Source of the DNA: Verrucomicrobiota bacterium
Lineage (GTDB): Bacteria; Verrucomicrobiota; Verrucomicrobiia; Limisphaerales; UBA11320
Direction: 5' to 3'
NCBI GenBank assembly: GCA_016199985.1
Contig: JACQFQ010000020.1
Location: 210,978-274,977 of the forward strand
DNA: 64,000 bases
In this document: positions 46,138-55,165 of the stretch, piece by piece
Layout: every line of letters begins with the position of its first letter
How positions within the stretch are numbered: the stretch's first letter is position 1
Made by a program: the position numbers and the translations under genes
Notes under the pieces: generated by a model
Databases searched by the model: none
What the model was told of the DNA's origin: nothing
What the model saw: the letters and a program-made list of their open reading frames with translations, nothing else

Positions 46138-47538
46138 ATGAGATTTCCTCTCGCGCTGACGCTCAAGATTGCCCGACACATTATCAAGCACAAGGCGAAG
46201 CGAACTCCCAAGTTCGCCATGGTCCTCCAGCTTGAGCCCCTCCACACCTGCAATCTCACCTGCACCGGCTGCGGCCGCATCAGGGAATACTCCACCAGCC
46301 TCAAGGACATGGTCCCGCTCGAGCGGTGCCTCGCCGCGGCGGAAGAATGCGATGCGCCGATGGTGTCGATCTGCGGCGGCGAGCCCCTGATCTACCCCAA
46401 GATCGAGGAGCTCGTCGCGGGCCTCCGCGAGCAGGGCCGGATTATCTACATTTGCACGAACGCCATGTTCATGCGGAAGAAGATGCGGGACTACATGGCC
46501 TCGCGCTACGACGCCGACATGGAGGCCAGGCTCAAGGAGCTCGTGTCCCAGGAGCTCGTCACCGAGAAGGACGCCGAGGTCATCCGCAAGGCGGACGCCG
46601 CCGCGCGGGAGAAGGTAGTCATCGCGCCTTCCCGGTGGATGTATTGGAACGTGCACGTCGACGGGCTGGAGTACACCCACGATCTCATCGTGGAGCGCGA
46701 AGGCGTTTTCAAGGAGTGCGTCGCCGCCATGAAAATGGCGAAGATCCTCGGCTATCAGGTCGCCACCAACACCACGGTCTACAAAGAGACCGATGTCCAG
46801 GAACTTGAGGACATGTTCAAGTATTTGAGCTGGCTGGGAGTGGATGGCCATACCATTTCGCCCGGATACGACTACGACGCGGCCAAGAAGGACATGGTGA
46901 AGCGTCTGGGCCGGGATCCCCAGGCGTTCTTCCTGACCCGTGATGTTACTCGGCAGAAATTCAAGAAGATTGAGGACTGGGGCAAGATGTTCACGATCTT
47001 CGGGACCCCCGTGTATCAGGAGTTTCACGCCGGCAAGCGCGAGCTGACCTGCACCGCGTGGGCGATCCCGACCTTCAACGTCCGCGGATGGAAGGCCCCG
47101 TGCTACCTGATGACCGACGGCCACTACAACGGGTATCAGGAGATGCTCACAAAGGTGGACTGGGAAAAGTATGGCGTCGTCGACGGCGTGGCACGCGATC
47201 CCCGGTGCGAGAACTGCATGGTGCATTGCGGCTACGATCCCAGCGGCGCGCTCGGCACCAACTATCAAAGCGGCGACAACTGGAAGAACTTCAAATACAA
47301 CTTCGCGTCCAAGCCCAAGCCGCATCCCGCGGGGCAGCAGGTGCTCGCCTTCAACGGCCAATCGATCGGCAAGGGCCATCTGGCCGAGGCGAAGGCCGCG
47401 GTCAGCAAGGAATTCGCGTCGACGCCCAAATCCGTGTTCCAGCGCAACGGCCACCACGACCACACAGGCTCCGACGCCGGCGCCGACACCGCCCAGCGCG
47501 ACGCGTTGATCGCGAAGATCAACGCGCCCAGATCCTGA
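46138..47538 (+). CDS. hpnH: Adenosyl-hopene transferase, radical SAM
   Basis: A 466-residue radical SAM enzyme that adds an adenosyl group to diploptene, the first step in making extended hopanoids. The [4Fe-4S]-SAM motif CxxxCxxC is at residues 38-45 (CNLTCTGC). The ICGGEPLIYPKIEELV and HTISPGYDYDAAKKD segments and the C-terminal CENCMVHCGYDPSGALG cluster are characteristic. It is longer than typical HpnH (about 330-390): there is a charged helical insert at about residues 120-160 and a C-terminal tail of about 80 residues rich in His and Gln. The second feature could affect metal handling. A strong terminator follows. Confidence 0.93.
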   Translation: MRFPLALTLKIARHIIKHKAKRTPKFAMVLQLEPLHTCNLTCTGCGRIREYSTSLKDMVPLERCLAAAEECDAPMVSICGGEPLIYPKIEELVAGLREQGRIIYICTNAMFMRKKMRDYMASRYDADMEARLKELVSQELVTEKDAEVIRKADAAAREKVVIAPSRWMYWNVHVDGLEYTHDLIVEREGVFKECVAAMKMAKILGYQVATNTTVYKETDVQELEDMFKYLSWLGVDGHTISPGYDYDAAKKDMVKRLGRDPQAFFLTRDVTRQKFKKIEDWGKMFTIFGTPVYQEFHAGKRELTCTAWAIPTFNVRGWKAPCYLMTDGHYNGYQEMLTKVDWEKYGVVDGVARDPRCENCMVHCGYDPSGALGTNYQSGDNWKNFKYNFASKPKPHPAGQQVLAFNGQSIGKGHLAEAKAAVSKEFASTPKSVFQRNGHHDHTGSDAGADTAQRDALIAKINAPRS

Positions 47539-47565
47539 TTCACGCTCTGCTTTCATCCCGAAAGC

Positions 47566-47597
47566 AAAACAGGGCAGGCTTTCGCCTGCCCTGTTTT
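47566..47597 (+). terminator. Rho-independent terminator after hpnH
   Basis: Perfect 14-base arms (47566-47579 and 47584-47597) with a TTTC loop, ending in TTTT. It is bidirectional and lies between hpnH and the convergent exported-protein gene. Confidence 0.92.
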
Positions 47598-47619
47598 CGT
47601 TTATAGAACCGCGGACTGG

Positions 47620-48024
47620 TTACTGAACGGCCTCAGCCTCCGACCGGGCCAGCTTCATCTGGGCCTCCCAATCGGCTTTGAGCCGGACGCGGGCCTCGGG
47701 GCTGAGCTGGGAGATGTCCATGCCCAGCTGATAAGCCAGCTCCACCTCATCGCCACGCGCCGCCAACACGGCGTCCGCCATCTCCCCCGCGGACTTCGCG
47801 GCTTCGTCCACGACCGGCGCCGGAGCCTGAATTTTCGGCGCGGCTGGAGAAGCGACGATTGTCTTCGGTGTCTCGACTGTCTCCGTGCTGCTGACAGAGG
47901 CCGCGGGTTCGGGATTCGCGGAGGCGGCCGGGGAGCGGACGCCGCGTTGACTCACACCCACCACCACGGCGACGGACACAGCGAGGACAGTGATCAGTTT
48001 CAGGGAGATTTGAGCGGATTTCAT
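47620..48024 (-). CDS. Small exported protein, unknown function
   Basis: A 134-residue protein. The first 25 residues form a signal or anchor segment (LKLITVLAVSVAVVVGV). The middle is a low-complexity Ala/Pro/Ser/Thr-rich region (about residues 30-70), and the last 60 residues form amphipathic helices rich in Glu and Ala with the sequence ELAYQLGMDISQLSPEAR. No family is recognised. It lies 45 bases downstream of the larger exported-protein gene on the same strand, so they are probably cotranscribed and may act together. Confidence 0.65.
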   Translation of the reverse strand: MKSAQISLKLITVLAVSVAVVVGVSQRGVRSPAASANPEPAASVSSTETVETPKTIVASPAAPKIQAPAPVVDEAAKSAGEMADAVLAARGDEVELAYQLGMDISQLSPEARVRLKADWEAQMKLARSEAEAVQ

Positions 48025-48069
48025 ATTGTTTGAGCGTTAGAGGTTTCGTTGCGGTGCTTGTTCAGGATC

Positions 48070-49860
48070 TCAGGGCTTGAGGATCGGCGCGTTGATGTCG
48101 ATCGGGAGCGTGGCGCCGGGCTTGATGATCGGATCGATCGGGTCGATGAGGATCGGGCCGATGGGCTTGATGATCGGAGGAATGATCACGAGATCCTTCG
48201 GGCATTCGGTGTTGCCGTCGCCGGAGCCGAGCAGGATGGTCAGGTTGTCGAAGTCCTGGACGCCGTTGTAGATCTGTCCATATCCGTTCTGGATGCGGCT
48301 ATTCGCGCTCAGAATGAAGCTGTAGGCGCAGGACTTGGAGGCGCGCCAGTTGGACACCACGAGGTTGTTCACGCCGTTCCAGCGCTTGGGCCCGTCGGCG
48401 TTGATGTGGTTCACGGAGAAGGGAACTCCCAGATTGGATCCACCGCTTTCGTAGGTGTCGCTGTAGATCGTGCCGGTGCTGTGGCCGTGTCCGTAGGTGC
48501 CGTAGAACCAGTAGCCGGAGAGCGCGCCGTTCGGATCGTCCACCGTCAGGTCGAAGCTGAAGCTGCGGGGCGCGGAGCCCTGCGTCACGATGCCGCACTC
48601 GCAGATGTCGGCGCCGTTGTACTTGATGTTGTTGATGTGGACCGTCGGCGCTGTGTTCAACACGCGGAGGGTGAGCAGATTGCCCGCGGGGCTCGGGAGG
48701 GGGACTCCGACGCCGTTGAGCAGCTCAAGCTTTAGGCTGTAGGTGCCGTCGCCGAACTTGGTGGTGTCCCAGCCGAGGATCTGGTTCGGGTTGTACCACA
48801 GCTCGAAGGCGCTGGGAATATCGTAGGCGTCGGTGACGTCCGGAGCAATCACGCGGACCGACCAGGCCAGGCCGTCCCACTTGTAGTTATACCAGGACTG
48901 CTGATGGAGCCGGGCGTAAGGGCCGCCATCCTTGGAGTAGAGGATGCGATACTTCGACGCGCCCAGGCCGTAGCGGAGCGTGTTCCAGTGGCCAAACACG
49001 CGCAGGTCGCCGCCGAACGGGGCGTTCGTGGCGTAGTAGTAGCCCGACTGGTTGATGTTCGCGTATCCGTCGCCGCCGATGAAGGTGGAGGGGATCAAGC
49101 CCACGCCCATGAACACAGGACCGGTTCCGCCGTGGAACACCGGAGTGGTCGCGAGCGCGAGATTGAACAGGTTGGACATGTCGGGGAGGAGGTGGTTGTC
49201 CGGCTCGTGAACATCAAACGCGGGAACCTCCGACCGGGTGGTGACATTGAATCGAACCTGGGGGTTGATGCGCGGGAACAGATGCCAAAGCGTGGGATGC
49301 ATTCCGAGCTCGCCCAGGTCCAGGCGCAGCTCCCAGAAACGGTGAGGAACGCGGGAGTTCAGCGTGGGACCAAAGCCGGCCTTGCCCTTGGAATCGGGAT
49401 CGGTGGCCGTGCAGCCCGTGCTGGAGTTGGCGCCGAGGCGATAGGATTTCACGAACTCCTGGCCGTCGTTGCAGCTGCTGTAGTCGAGATCCACATGAGG
49501 GGTCACCGCGTGGTTCAAATCGATGTCGAACGACAGGCGATACCAGTCGCCGGTGTTGGGGCCGCCGGCGGAGCCCGGGTTATTCACGGTGTCGGCCGTC
49601 ACATCAATGAGCACGTAAAGGAAGTGGGCGTCGTTCATCGTCATCAAGCGCCCCTTCGCCAGCGGGGTGGACTGGGCGTATGCCCATTCGCCGGGGCTGA
49701 CCACGCCATCGATGGTGGGCGAGGACGCCGCCCAGCGGCGCATGATGGGAACATCGGCTTGAGCGGTTGTGACCGCGCCGGCGGCGGCGCCGATCATGAG
49801 CGCCGCACACGCGGCGCGCTTTGCCCACTCGGTTGTGAAAAGTGTCTTCAGGCTCTTCAT
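48070..49860 (-). CDS. Exported protein with CBM9-like N-terminal domain and Pro/Ile tail
   Basis: A 596-residue protein with a signal peptide (about residues 1-36, ending TTAQA). Its N-terminal region has PTIDGVVSPGEWAYAQ followed by beta strands (FLYVLIDVTADT, YRLSFDIDLNHAV), which is the pattern of family-9 carbohydrate-binding modules. The central part is beta-rich and Gly/Tyr-rich without a catalytic motif. The last 40 residues are a quasi-repeat of Pro and Ile (PPIIKPIGPILIDPIDPIIK), unlike the rest. The function is not recognised; a cell-surface or carbohydrate-binding role is a guess. Confidence 0.72.
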   Translation of the reverse strand: MKSLKTLFTTEWAKRAACAALMIGAAAGAVTTAQADVPIMRRWAASSPTIDGVVSPGEWAYAQSTPLAKGRLMTMNDAHFLYVLIDVTADTVNNPGSAGGPNTGDWYRLSFDIDLNHAVTPHVDLDYSSCNDGQEFVKSYRLGANSSTGCTATDPDSKGKAGFGPTLNSRVPHRFWELRLDLGELGMHPTLWHLFPRINPQVRFNVTTRSEVPAFDVHEPDNHLLPDMSNLFNLALATTPVFHGGTGPVFMGVGLIPSTFIGGDGYANINQSGYYYATNAPFGGDLRVFGHWNTLRYGLGASKYRILYSKDGGPYARLHQQSWYNYKWDGLAWSVRVIAPDVTDAYDIPSAFELWYNPNQILGWDTTKFGDGTYSLKLELLNGVGVPLPSPAGNLLTLRVLNTAPTVHINNIKYNGADICECGIVTQGSAPRSFSFDLTVDDPNGALSGYWFYGTYGHGHSTGTIYSDTYESGGSNLGVPFSVNHINADGPKRWNGVNNLVVSNWRASKSCAYSFILSANSRIQNGYGQIYNGVQDFDNLTILLGSGDGNTECPKDLVIIPPIIKPIGPILIDPIDPIIKPGATLPIDINAPILKP

Positions 49861-50076
49861 ATTTTTGGTTTTTGTTGCCGCGATTGTGGAACATTCCTCA
49901 CGCGGCTAGGGATGAATACGAAGCGCCAGGGGGGGTTCTTTCACTTCCGGAGAAAAAGTCGAATGGCCCAACGCCAGTTCTCCTTCAGGCCTTTTAGGGT
50001 CCGTCGAACGGGAAGCCCAGCACGACGTCAGGGTGGAATCAGCCCTTCGTATGCGAAGCCGCAGGCTGCCAGGGCT

Positions 50077-51204
50077 CTAGAGCTCGAGGAGCTTCTCGAA
50101 GCGGGTGAGGTTTCGCGCGCCGGTCTTGGTGACGAGCGCCACATCCTCCAGGCGGACCCCTCCCACACCGGGATAGTAGAGGCCGGGCTCGACGGTCACG
50201 ACATGGCCCTCCTGGAGAGTGTCTGAAGAGTTCCAGCCGATGCGAAGACGCTCATGAACCTCCAGGCCGAGGCCGTGCCCCGTGCCATGAAAGAAGCCCT
50301 GCATCCGACCGCGATGCTTTCGCGTTTTATAGCCGAGGGCTTCGAAGTGCTCGTGCACCCGGCTATGCACCGTGTTGGCGCGCGCCCCGGACCGCAGGAG
50401 GCCAAACGCCAGGGCCTGGGCCTCCTCCACGGCGCGGTAGATCTGGCGCACGGATTCGTCGGCGCGGCCCTTCACGATCGTGCGCGTGATGTCTCCGAAG
50501 TAACCTGTTTTTTGGGAACGAGGAAAGACATCCACAATGATCGGCTCGCCGGCACGGAGCACCCCGTGCCCGCGCTCGTGAGGATCGCAGGCCTGCGCGC
50601 CGCCGGCGACGATGGTGTTGGCCGCGACGCCGCCGGCCTGGAACACCGCGATGGCCACGATGCCTTGCAAACGCTCGGACGTGAGGGGCGCGTTGCGATA
50701 GATGAGCCTCCGGTTTCGGCCGGCGCGAGAATTGCGCAGCGCCTGGATGGCCTCCGCCAATCCGACTTCCGCCATCGTGAGCGCCGCGCTGATCTTCTTC
50801 ACCTCGTCGGCATGCTTCCGCTCGCGTTCAGGAAAGAAGGATCCCTCTCGCGTTTTCACCTTCACGCCCAGCTTCTGGAGTCGCTTCGCCAATCCCAGGG
50901 GAAAGTTTTCTGGAACAAGAACCTTGCGCGCGCCATGCTGGCCCAGCAGGTAGCGGATCAGCGTCGCTGTGTCGGGGTTCCTGACGCCTTCCCGCGTCAG
51001 ACGTCGGATCAGGCTGCTCGCGGAGACCACGCGGCACGAGGACGCCTCGCGGCGAGCCCGGTCCAGCTCCAGATCGCTCATCACGACGATCGATTTGCCG
51101 TTCAGCCGAAGAAAGACGAAGGGATCGGGAACAAACATGCGCACGGCGTAAAGCATGTTCGCGTCGTGCTCAGAGTCCGCGAAGATCAATAGATTCTCGC
51201 TCAT
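50077..51204 (-). CDS. M24 family metallopeptidase (Xaa-Pro aminopeptidase/dipeptidase type)
   Basis: A 375-residue cytoplasmic pita-bread-fold peptidase. The five expected metal ligands are Asp225 (VDVFPRS), Asp238 (GDITRT), His310 (HGTGHGLGLEVHE), Glu339 (VEPGLY) and Glu353 (LEDVAL). The N-terminal creatinase-like domain is also present. Such enzymes cleave X-Pro bonds. ATG 51204 begins the family N-terminus; an upstream in-frame ATG would overlap the divergent gene. Its start codon is only 20 bases from that of the divergent YdjY-domain gene, so the two promoters must be intertwined. Confidence 0.9.
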   Translation of the reverse strand: MSENLLIFADSEHDANMLYAVRMFVPDPFVFLRLNGKSIVVMSDLELDRARREASSCRVVSASSLIRRLTREGVRNPDTATLIRYLLGQHGARKVLVPENFPLGLAKRLQKLGVKVKTREGSFFPERERKHADEVKKISAALTMAEVGLAEAIQALRNSRAGRNRRLIYRNAPLTSERLQGIVAIAVFQAGGVAANTIVAGGAQACDPHERGHGVLRAGEPIIVDVFPRSQKTGYFGDITRTIVKGRADESVRQIYRAVEEAQALAFGLLRSGARANTVHSRVHEHFEALGYKTRKHRGRMQGFFHGTGHGLGLEVHERLRIGWNSSDTLQEGHVVTVEPGLYYPGVGGVRLEDVALVTKTGARNLTRFEKLLEL

Positions 51205-51224
51205 GGTCGGATGGGCGGGAAACC

Positions 51225-51962
51225 ATGGCAAACTCTTTGGATTTGAAAACGAAAATCTTGCGCGTGGCCGCCCTGGCGGGCGCCGGCTTCTGCCTTGCGG
51301 CGACGCCGCCCGAACCCGCCCCGCCGCCGCGAGTGAGGCAGGTGGGCCCTGATGAGTTCCTGGTGGGCGATGTTCGCCTGGACCGCTCGACGCGGAGCCT
51401 CGGCTTTCCGGCCGAGGTCAACCTGACCGATCGAGTCCTGGAGTACGCGCTCGTGACCCATCAAGGCAAGACGCACGAGAGCCTGCTTCGGACTGCCGTC
51501 GATCCGAAGGACGTCCATGTCGCGGCGTTGCTGCTCGGAGCGATCGCATCGGCCGAGTTGGGCGACACCAACAAGACCGTTCGACCTCCGGCGCGAAGCC
51601 GGGTGACTGTGGATATTGAGTGGCGGTCGGACGGAGCGCAGAGAACCAATCGCCTGGAAGACTGGATGGGGCTCGGGACGAAGATCTCCCAGACGCTCAC
51701 CAATCGGCTGAAGAGGATGGATTGGATCTACACGGGCTCGACGGTCGTTCAAGGCCATTTCATCGCCCAGGAGGAGGGCTCCATCATCTCATTGATCCGA
51801 GACCCCGGCGCGTTGATCAACAACCCAGGCGTGGATCGCGACGATGACGACATCCACTATGCCGACCCCGAGCGGGCTGCCAAAAAGGGGACGCTCGTGA
51901 CTGTGCGTCTTCGTTTCATGACGGAGACGGACGCCGAGAAGAGTGGAAGTCCCCCGAAATAG
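51225..51962 (+). CDS. Exported YdjY-domain protein
   Basis: A 245-residue protein. A signal peptide (about residues 1-26) precedes a YdjY domain: RSLGFPAEVNLTDRVLEYALVTHQGKTHESLLRT and VHVAALLLGA are its signature. In E. coli the ydjY neighbourhood involves ferredoxin-like proteins, but the domain's role is unknown. The protein has no Cys cluster. It is divergent from the M24 peptidase gene and followed by the convergent prepilin peptidase gene. Confidence 0.75.
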   Translation: MANSLDLKTKILRVAALAGAGFCLAATPPEPAPPPRVRQVGPDEFLVGDVRLDRSTRSLGFPAEVNLTDRVLEYALVTHQGKTHESLLRTAVDPKDVHVAALLLGAIASAELGDTNKTVRPPARSRVTVDIEWRSDGAQRTNRLEDWMGLGTKISQTLTNRLKRMDWIYTGSTVVQGHFIAQEEGSIISLIRDPGALINNPGVDRDDDDIHYADPERAAKKGTLVTVRLRFMTETDAEKSGSPPK

Positions 51963-52003
51963 AGGCCGTCGGAATGAGGACATCCGCGTGGCGTGGGTCG
52001 AAC

Positions 52004-53149
52004 CTACCCCACCCGGGCGAGATACCAATCCAGCATCCAGCGGCCCGCGAACACCCAGATACCCGCCGCGATGGCGATGTAGGGGCCGTAAGGGAGCTTG
52101 CTGGACCATTCGCGCCGGCCGCAGGCGATCAAGGCGAGGTTGAAGACAGCGCCGATGAGAGCGCTCGCCATCAAGGAGAAAATCGCGCCCGGCCAGCCGA
52201 GGAACGCCCCGATGGCGCCCATGAACTTCACGTCCCCGAAACCCATGGCCTCGCGCGGGATTGTAATCTCCTGAGTGGTCGCGATCATCAGAGGGACTTC
52301 TTCCGGGTTGAAAGACTCGTCACCGATCTCCAATCGCTCCACCGAGAGGCGAACAGGCGCGTCGCTCCATGTCCGGCCCAGGGCTTCAAGCTTCGAAGCC
52401 CGAAACAGGATGCGATCGCTCCGTCGGTAGAAAATCTCATCAAAGGGCGTCTCCTCTCCTTCGATCAAGACCCCGGTCTCGGTGAACTCAACGCGCGTCG
52501 GCTCGTCGAACCGGAGCTTCTGCCGCCCGAAGAGCAGCTTCCCCAGCCGGAGTATGGCGTAGGTCAACCCCGCCCCCACAGCGGAGCCCAGCAAGCTCAG
52601 CATAACGGCACGGAGCCAGGGCCCCTGGATGTGCAGCGACGGGACGAGCGCGGAAAGAGCGACGCCGACTCCCCACCCTCCGAGGGTGATCTCATCCGGG
52701 ATGATGTAATGCTCGATGTCGATGAACGTGGCGACGACCAAGCCGGCGAAGAAGATCGACAGAATCAGCGCGACGCCCGCGGACTCGCCTCCGTATCGAA
52801 GCCAGCACAGCAGGAAAAGCAGTCCGGTCAGCAGTTCCACGAGGAAGTACCGCGCGGAGATGGGCGCCTTGCAGTTCGCGCACCGGCCGCGCAGCCACAG
52901 CCAGGTGACCAAAGGCACATTCAGGTACCAGGGGATGCTGTAGCGGCATCGGGGACAATGCGAAGGAGGCGAGACCAGGCTTTCGTTCAGGGGCATCCGA
53001 TGGATGCACACGTTCAGGAAGCTGCCCACAATGCATCCGAAGATGAAAAACACGAAAGCCCAGAAGCTGAACGGCACCTCGGCCCACAGTTCGGCGTCGA
53101 AGATATTCGCGCCCAGGGCCAGAAACAATGGATTCAGGCTGTCGTTCAT
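52004..53149 (-). CDS. pilD: Prepilin peptidase/N-methyltransferase (A24 family) with cytoplasmic insert
   Basis: A 381-residue polytopic membrane enzyme that removes the leader of type IV prepilins and type II pseudopilins and methylates the new N-terminus. The N-terminal domain has GSFLNVCIHRMP and the zinc Cys pairs C65-x-x-C68 and C90-x-x-C93. Catalytic Asp144 (FIDIEHYIIP) and Asp306 in GFGDVK are present. Between them lies an insert of about 90 residues (208-298) that is soluble and beta-rich, absent from classical PilD. It overlaps the upstream aroE by ATGA (53146-53149). ATG 53149 is chosen over an upstream start because of this. Confidence 0.92.
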   Translation of the reverse strand: MNDSLNPLFLALGANIFDAELWAEVPFSFWAFVFFIFGCIVGSFLNVCIHRMPLNESLVSPPSHCPRCRYSIPWYLNVPLVTWLWLRGRCANCKAPISARYFLVELLTGLLFLLCWLRYGGESAGVALILSIFFAGLVVATFIDIEHYIIPDEITLGGWGVGVALSALVPSLHIQGPWLRAVMLSLLGSAVGAGLTYAILRLGKLLFGRQKLRFDEPTRVEFTETGVLIEGEETPFDEIFYRRSDRILFRASKLEALGRTWSDAPVRLSVERLEIGDESFNPEEVPLMIATTQEITIPREAMGFGDVKFMGAIGAFLGWPGAIFSLMASALIGAVFNLALIACGRREWSSKLPYGPYIAIAAGIWVFAGRWMLDWYLARVG

Positions 53150-54057
53150 CCGTAGACCTGTCTCCTCAGGGCTTCGCGCATGACCTCCACGGGCGCCGCC
53201 TTTCCGCTCCAGATTTCCAAAGCCTTGGCCCCTTGATAAAGCAGCATGCCCAGCCCGTTCGCGGTCTGGCATCCGGCGTTCTTCGCAAGAGCGAGGAAAG
53301 GGGTTTGCGCTGGCCTATAGATCATATCGTAAGCCTTGGAAGCCATGCCGGGCGACCAGCGGTTGATGTCCAGCGGCAAGGCATCGCCGGGATTCAGGCC
53401 GAGCGACGTCGCGTTGACCACCAGATCGATCCGGCCTTCGGGATAATCCGCGATCGCGCGAGTCGCTGGAAATCGACGGACGATTTCATCGCCTACTCCC
53501 GCGGATTTGGAAGTGGTGCGATTGACGAGAAACACCTCGGACGCGCCGGCGCTGGCCAGCTTCAACGCGGCCACCCGACCCGCGCCGCCGGCGCCGAGGA
53601 CCAGGACCCGGGATCCCGCCGCTTGAAAAGCCAGATCCTCCTCCAGCGCCCGCAGAATCGCGTCGGCGTCCGTGTTGTAGCCGCGGGTGCGGATCTCGTC
53701 CGGCGCGGTTCCCTCGAACTCCCGGAGCGGTCGCCAGCGCCCCGCCGCGTCGCGCGCCTCGAACGCCACGGTGTTCACGGCGCCCCATTGGGCCGCCGTT
53801 TCGTCCAACTCGTCCATCAGCGGAAGCGCGAGCAGCTTGTGGGGGACGGTCAGGTTGACGCCCAAGAACCGCATCGCCCGGCATCCCTCCAGGGCCTGCG
53901 GAAGGCGGCGCGGATTCACCTCGAACGCGAGGTAACGCCAGTTCAGGCCCAGCGCGGCCATGGCGGGGTTGTGCATCGCCGGCGAAGCCGAGTGCCGGAT
54001 CGGTTGCCCCAGCACCGCGCAGTAGCGAGTGGTGGCAGAGAGGAGATCGTGAGACAT
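53146..54057 (-). CDS. aroE: Shikimate dehydrogenase
   Basis: A 303-residue enzyme that reduces 3-dehydroshikimate to shikimate with NADPH in aromatic amino acid synthesis. The shikimate-binding HSASPAMHN, the catalytic Lys in NLTVPHKLLAL, the Rossmann motif GAGGAGR and the NADPH-selecting NRTTSK motif are visible. It is 303 residues, a little longer than average. The start ATG 54057 (MSHDLLSATTRYCAV) is preferred over ATG 54066. Its stop overlaps the prepilin peptidase start, so the two unrelated genes are translationally coupled. Confidence 0.95.
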   Translation of the reverse strand: MSHDLLSATTRYCAVLGQPIRHSASPAMHNPAMAALGLNWRYLAFEVNPRRLPQALEGCRAMRFLGVNLTVPHKLLALPLMDELDETAAQWGAVNTVAFEARDAAGRWRPLREFEGTAPDEIRTRGYNTDADAILRALEEDLAFQAAGSRVLVLGAGGAGRVAALKLASAGASEVFLVNRTTSKSAGVGDEIVRRFPATRAIADYPEGRIDLVVNATSLGLNPGDALPLDINRWSPGMASKAYDMIYRPAQTPFLALAKNAGCQTANGLGMLLYQGAKALEIWSGKAAPVEVMREALRRQVYG

Positions 54058-54221
54058 GACCGACACGGCGCGGTTTATAGGAGAAGCGCCCGGCCGCAGG
54101 AAAGGCGATAATCATAAAACTGCTCCCGGCCGCACGCCGCCAGGGGCGACATGCGACCGGGACGAAGGGCGCCGAAGAACATCCATTCCTCATCCGGCGC
54201 CCCGAGGATCCACGGAAGGAT

Positions 54222-55025
54222 CTATTGAATGAGGCGAAGCACCGATTGCGGTATCGCGTTCGCCTGGGCGAGCATGGCCGTGCCGGACTGCACGAGGATA
54301 TTGGATCGAGCGTAAGCCGTGCTCTCTTCCGCCACATCCACGTCCTTGATCCGGCTGTTGGCGGCGGAGAGGTTGTCCCGCAGCACAGACAGCTGTTCGG
54401 ACGTGACCTGGAGGCGCGCCATGCTGGCGCCTGCGGTCGCCCGATCGGAAGCCAGCTGAGTGATCGCGTTCTTGACGTTCGTCAGCGCGGTCGCCGCGCC
54501 GCCCGTTGTCGCGACGCTCGATGTGCTCAGCGTTGTGTAGGTGGCCGTTCCGATATTGACGCCGGACATGGCGAACGTCGCGCCTTCGCTGTCGATCGTG
54601 ACGTTCAGAGCGCTCGCGCTGAAAAGGCTCACTCCGTTGAAGTCCTTGGTCGCTACGTTCGTAATATAAGCCGCCAAGGTCGAGAACTCGTTGTCGTACA
54701 AGACACGATCGTTATTACCCTTCGTGACGTCCTGGGACAGAATGGCCAGTTCGCTCATGCGGTCCAGCGCCTTGGCCACCTTGCCCATGAATCCATCCTG
54801 TGTCTGACTGAAGGAGATGGCGTTCGCCACATTGCTGTTAGCCGCTTGCGTGCGGTTGATCTGAGCGTCGAAGCGCATCGACACCGCCAAACCGGCGGCA
54901 TCATCTTCGGGCGAGGTGATCTTGGAACCTGAGGAGAGTCGAGCCAGCGATTTGGCCAGACGCATGGAGGATTCCGCCAAGAGGCGGGCTCCGCTGAGCG
55001 CGGAGACGTTTGTATTGATAACCAT
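54222..55025 (-). CDS. Flagellin
   Basis: A 267-residue flagellin that forms the filament of the flagellum. The conserved N-terminal D0/D1 helices (VINTNVSALSGARLLAESSM, SGSKITSPEDDAAGLAVSMR) and the C-terminal D1/D0 helix (AANSRIKDVDVAEESTAYAR, LAQANAIPQSVLRLIQ) are complete; the variable middle is short, about 100 residues. ATG 55025 is the family start (MVINTNVSALS); the upstream frame is open but unlike flagellin. No other flagellar gene is in the window. It is flanked by aroE and mtnA on the same strand. Confidence 0.95.
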   Translation of the reverse strand: MVINTNVSALSGARLLAESSMRLAKSLARLSSGSKITSPEDDAAGLAVSMRFDAQINRTQAANSNVANAISFSQTQDGFMGKVAKALDRMSELAILSQDVTKGNNDRVLYDNEFSTLAAYITNVATKDFNGVSLFSASALNVTIDSEGATFAMSGVNIGTATYTTLSTSSVATTGGAATALTNVKNAITQLASDRATAGASMARLQVTSEQLSVLRDNLSAANSRIKDVDVAEESTAYARSNILVQSGTAMLAQANAIPQSVLRLIQ

Positions 55026-55165
55026 ATACTTCCGTGTTGCTCCGGAGAGGAGCGTTGAACGCGACATCCTGTCGCGGGCGGATATTGTCGGGGGCATCCA
55101 CCATCTTCCCCTGTCGGCGTTTTCTTTTCAGGTCGCCGACGACCGGGTCATCCAGACCGATGCAT

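Noticed and set aside
45946..47556. 536-codon frame opposite hpnH
   Set aside because: hpnH with its CxxxCxxC motif is certain on the plus strand; the opposite frame also crosses the lipoprotein.
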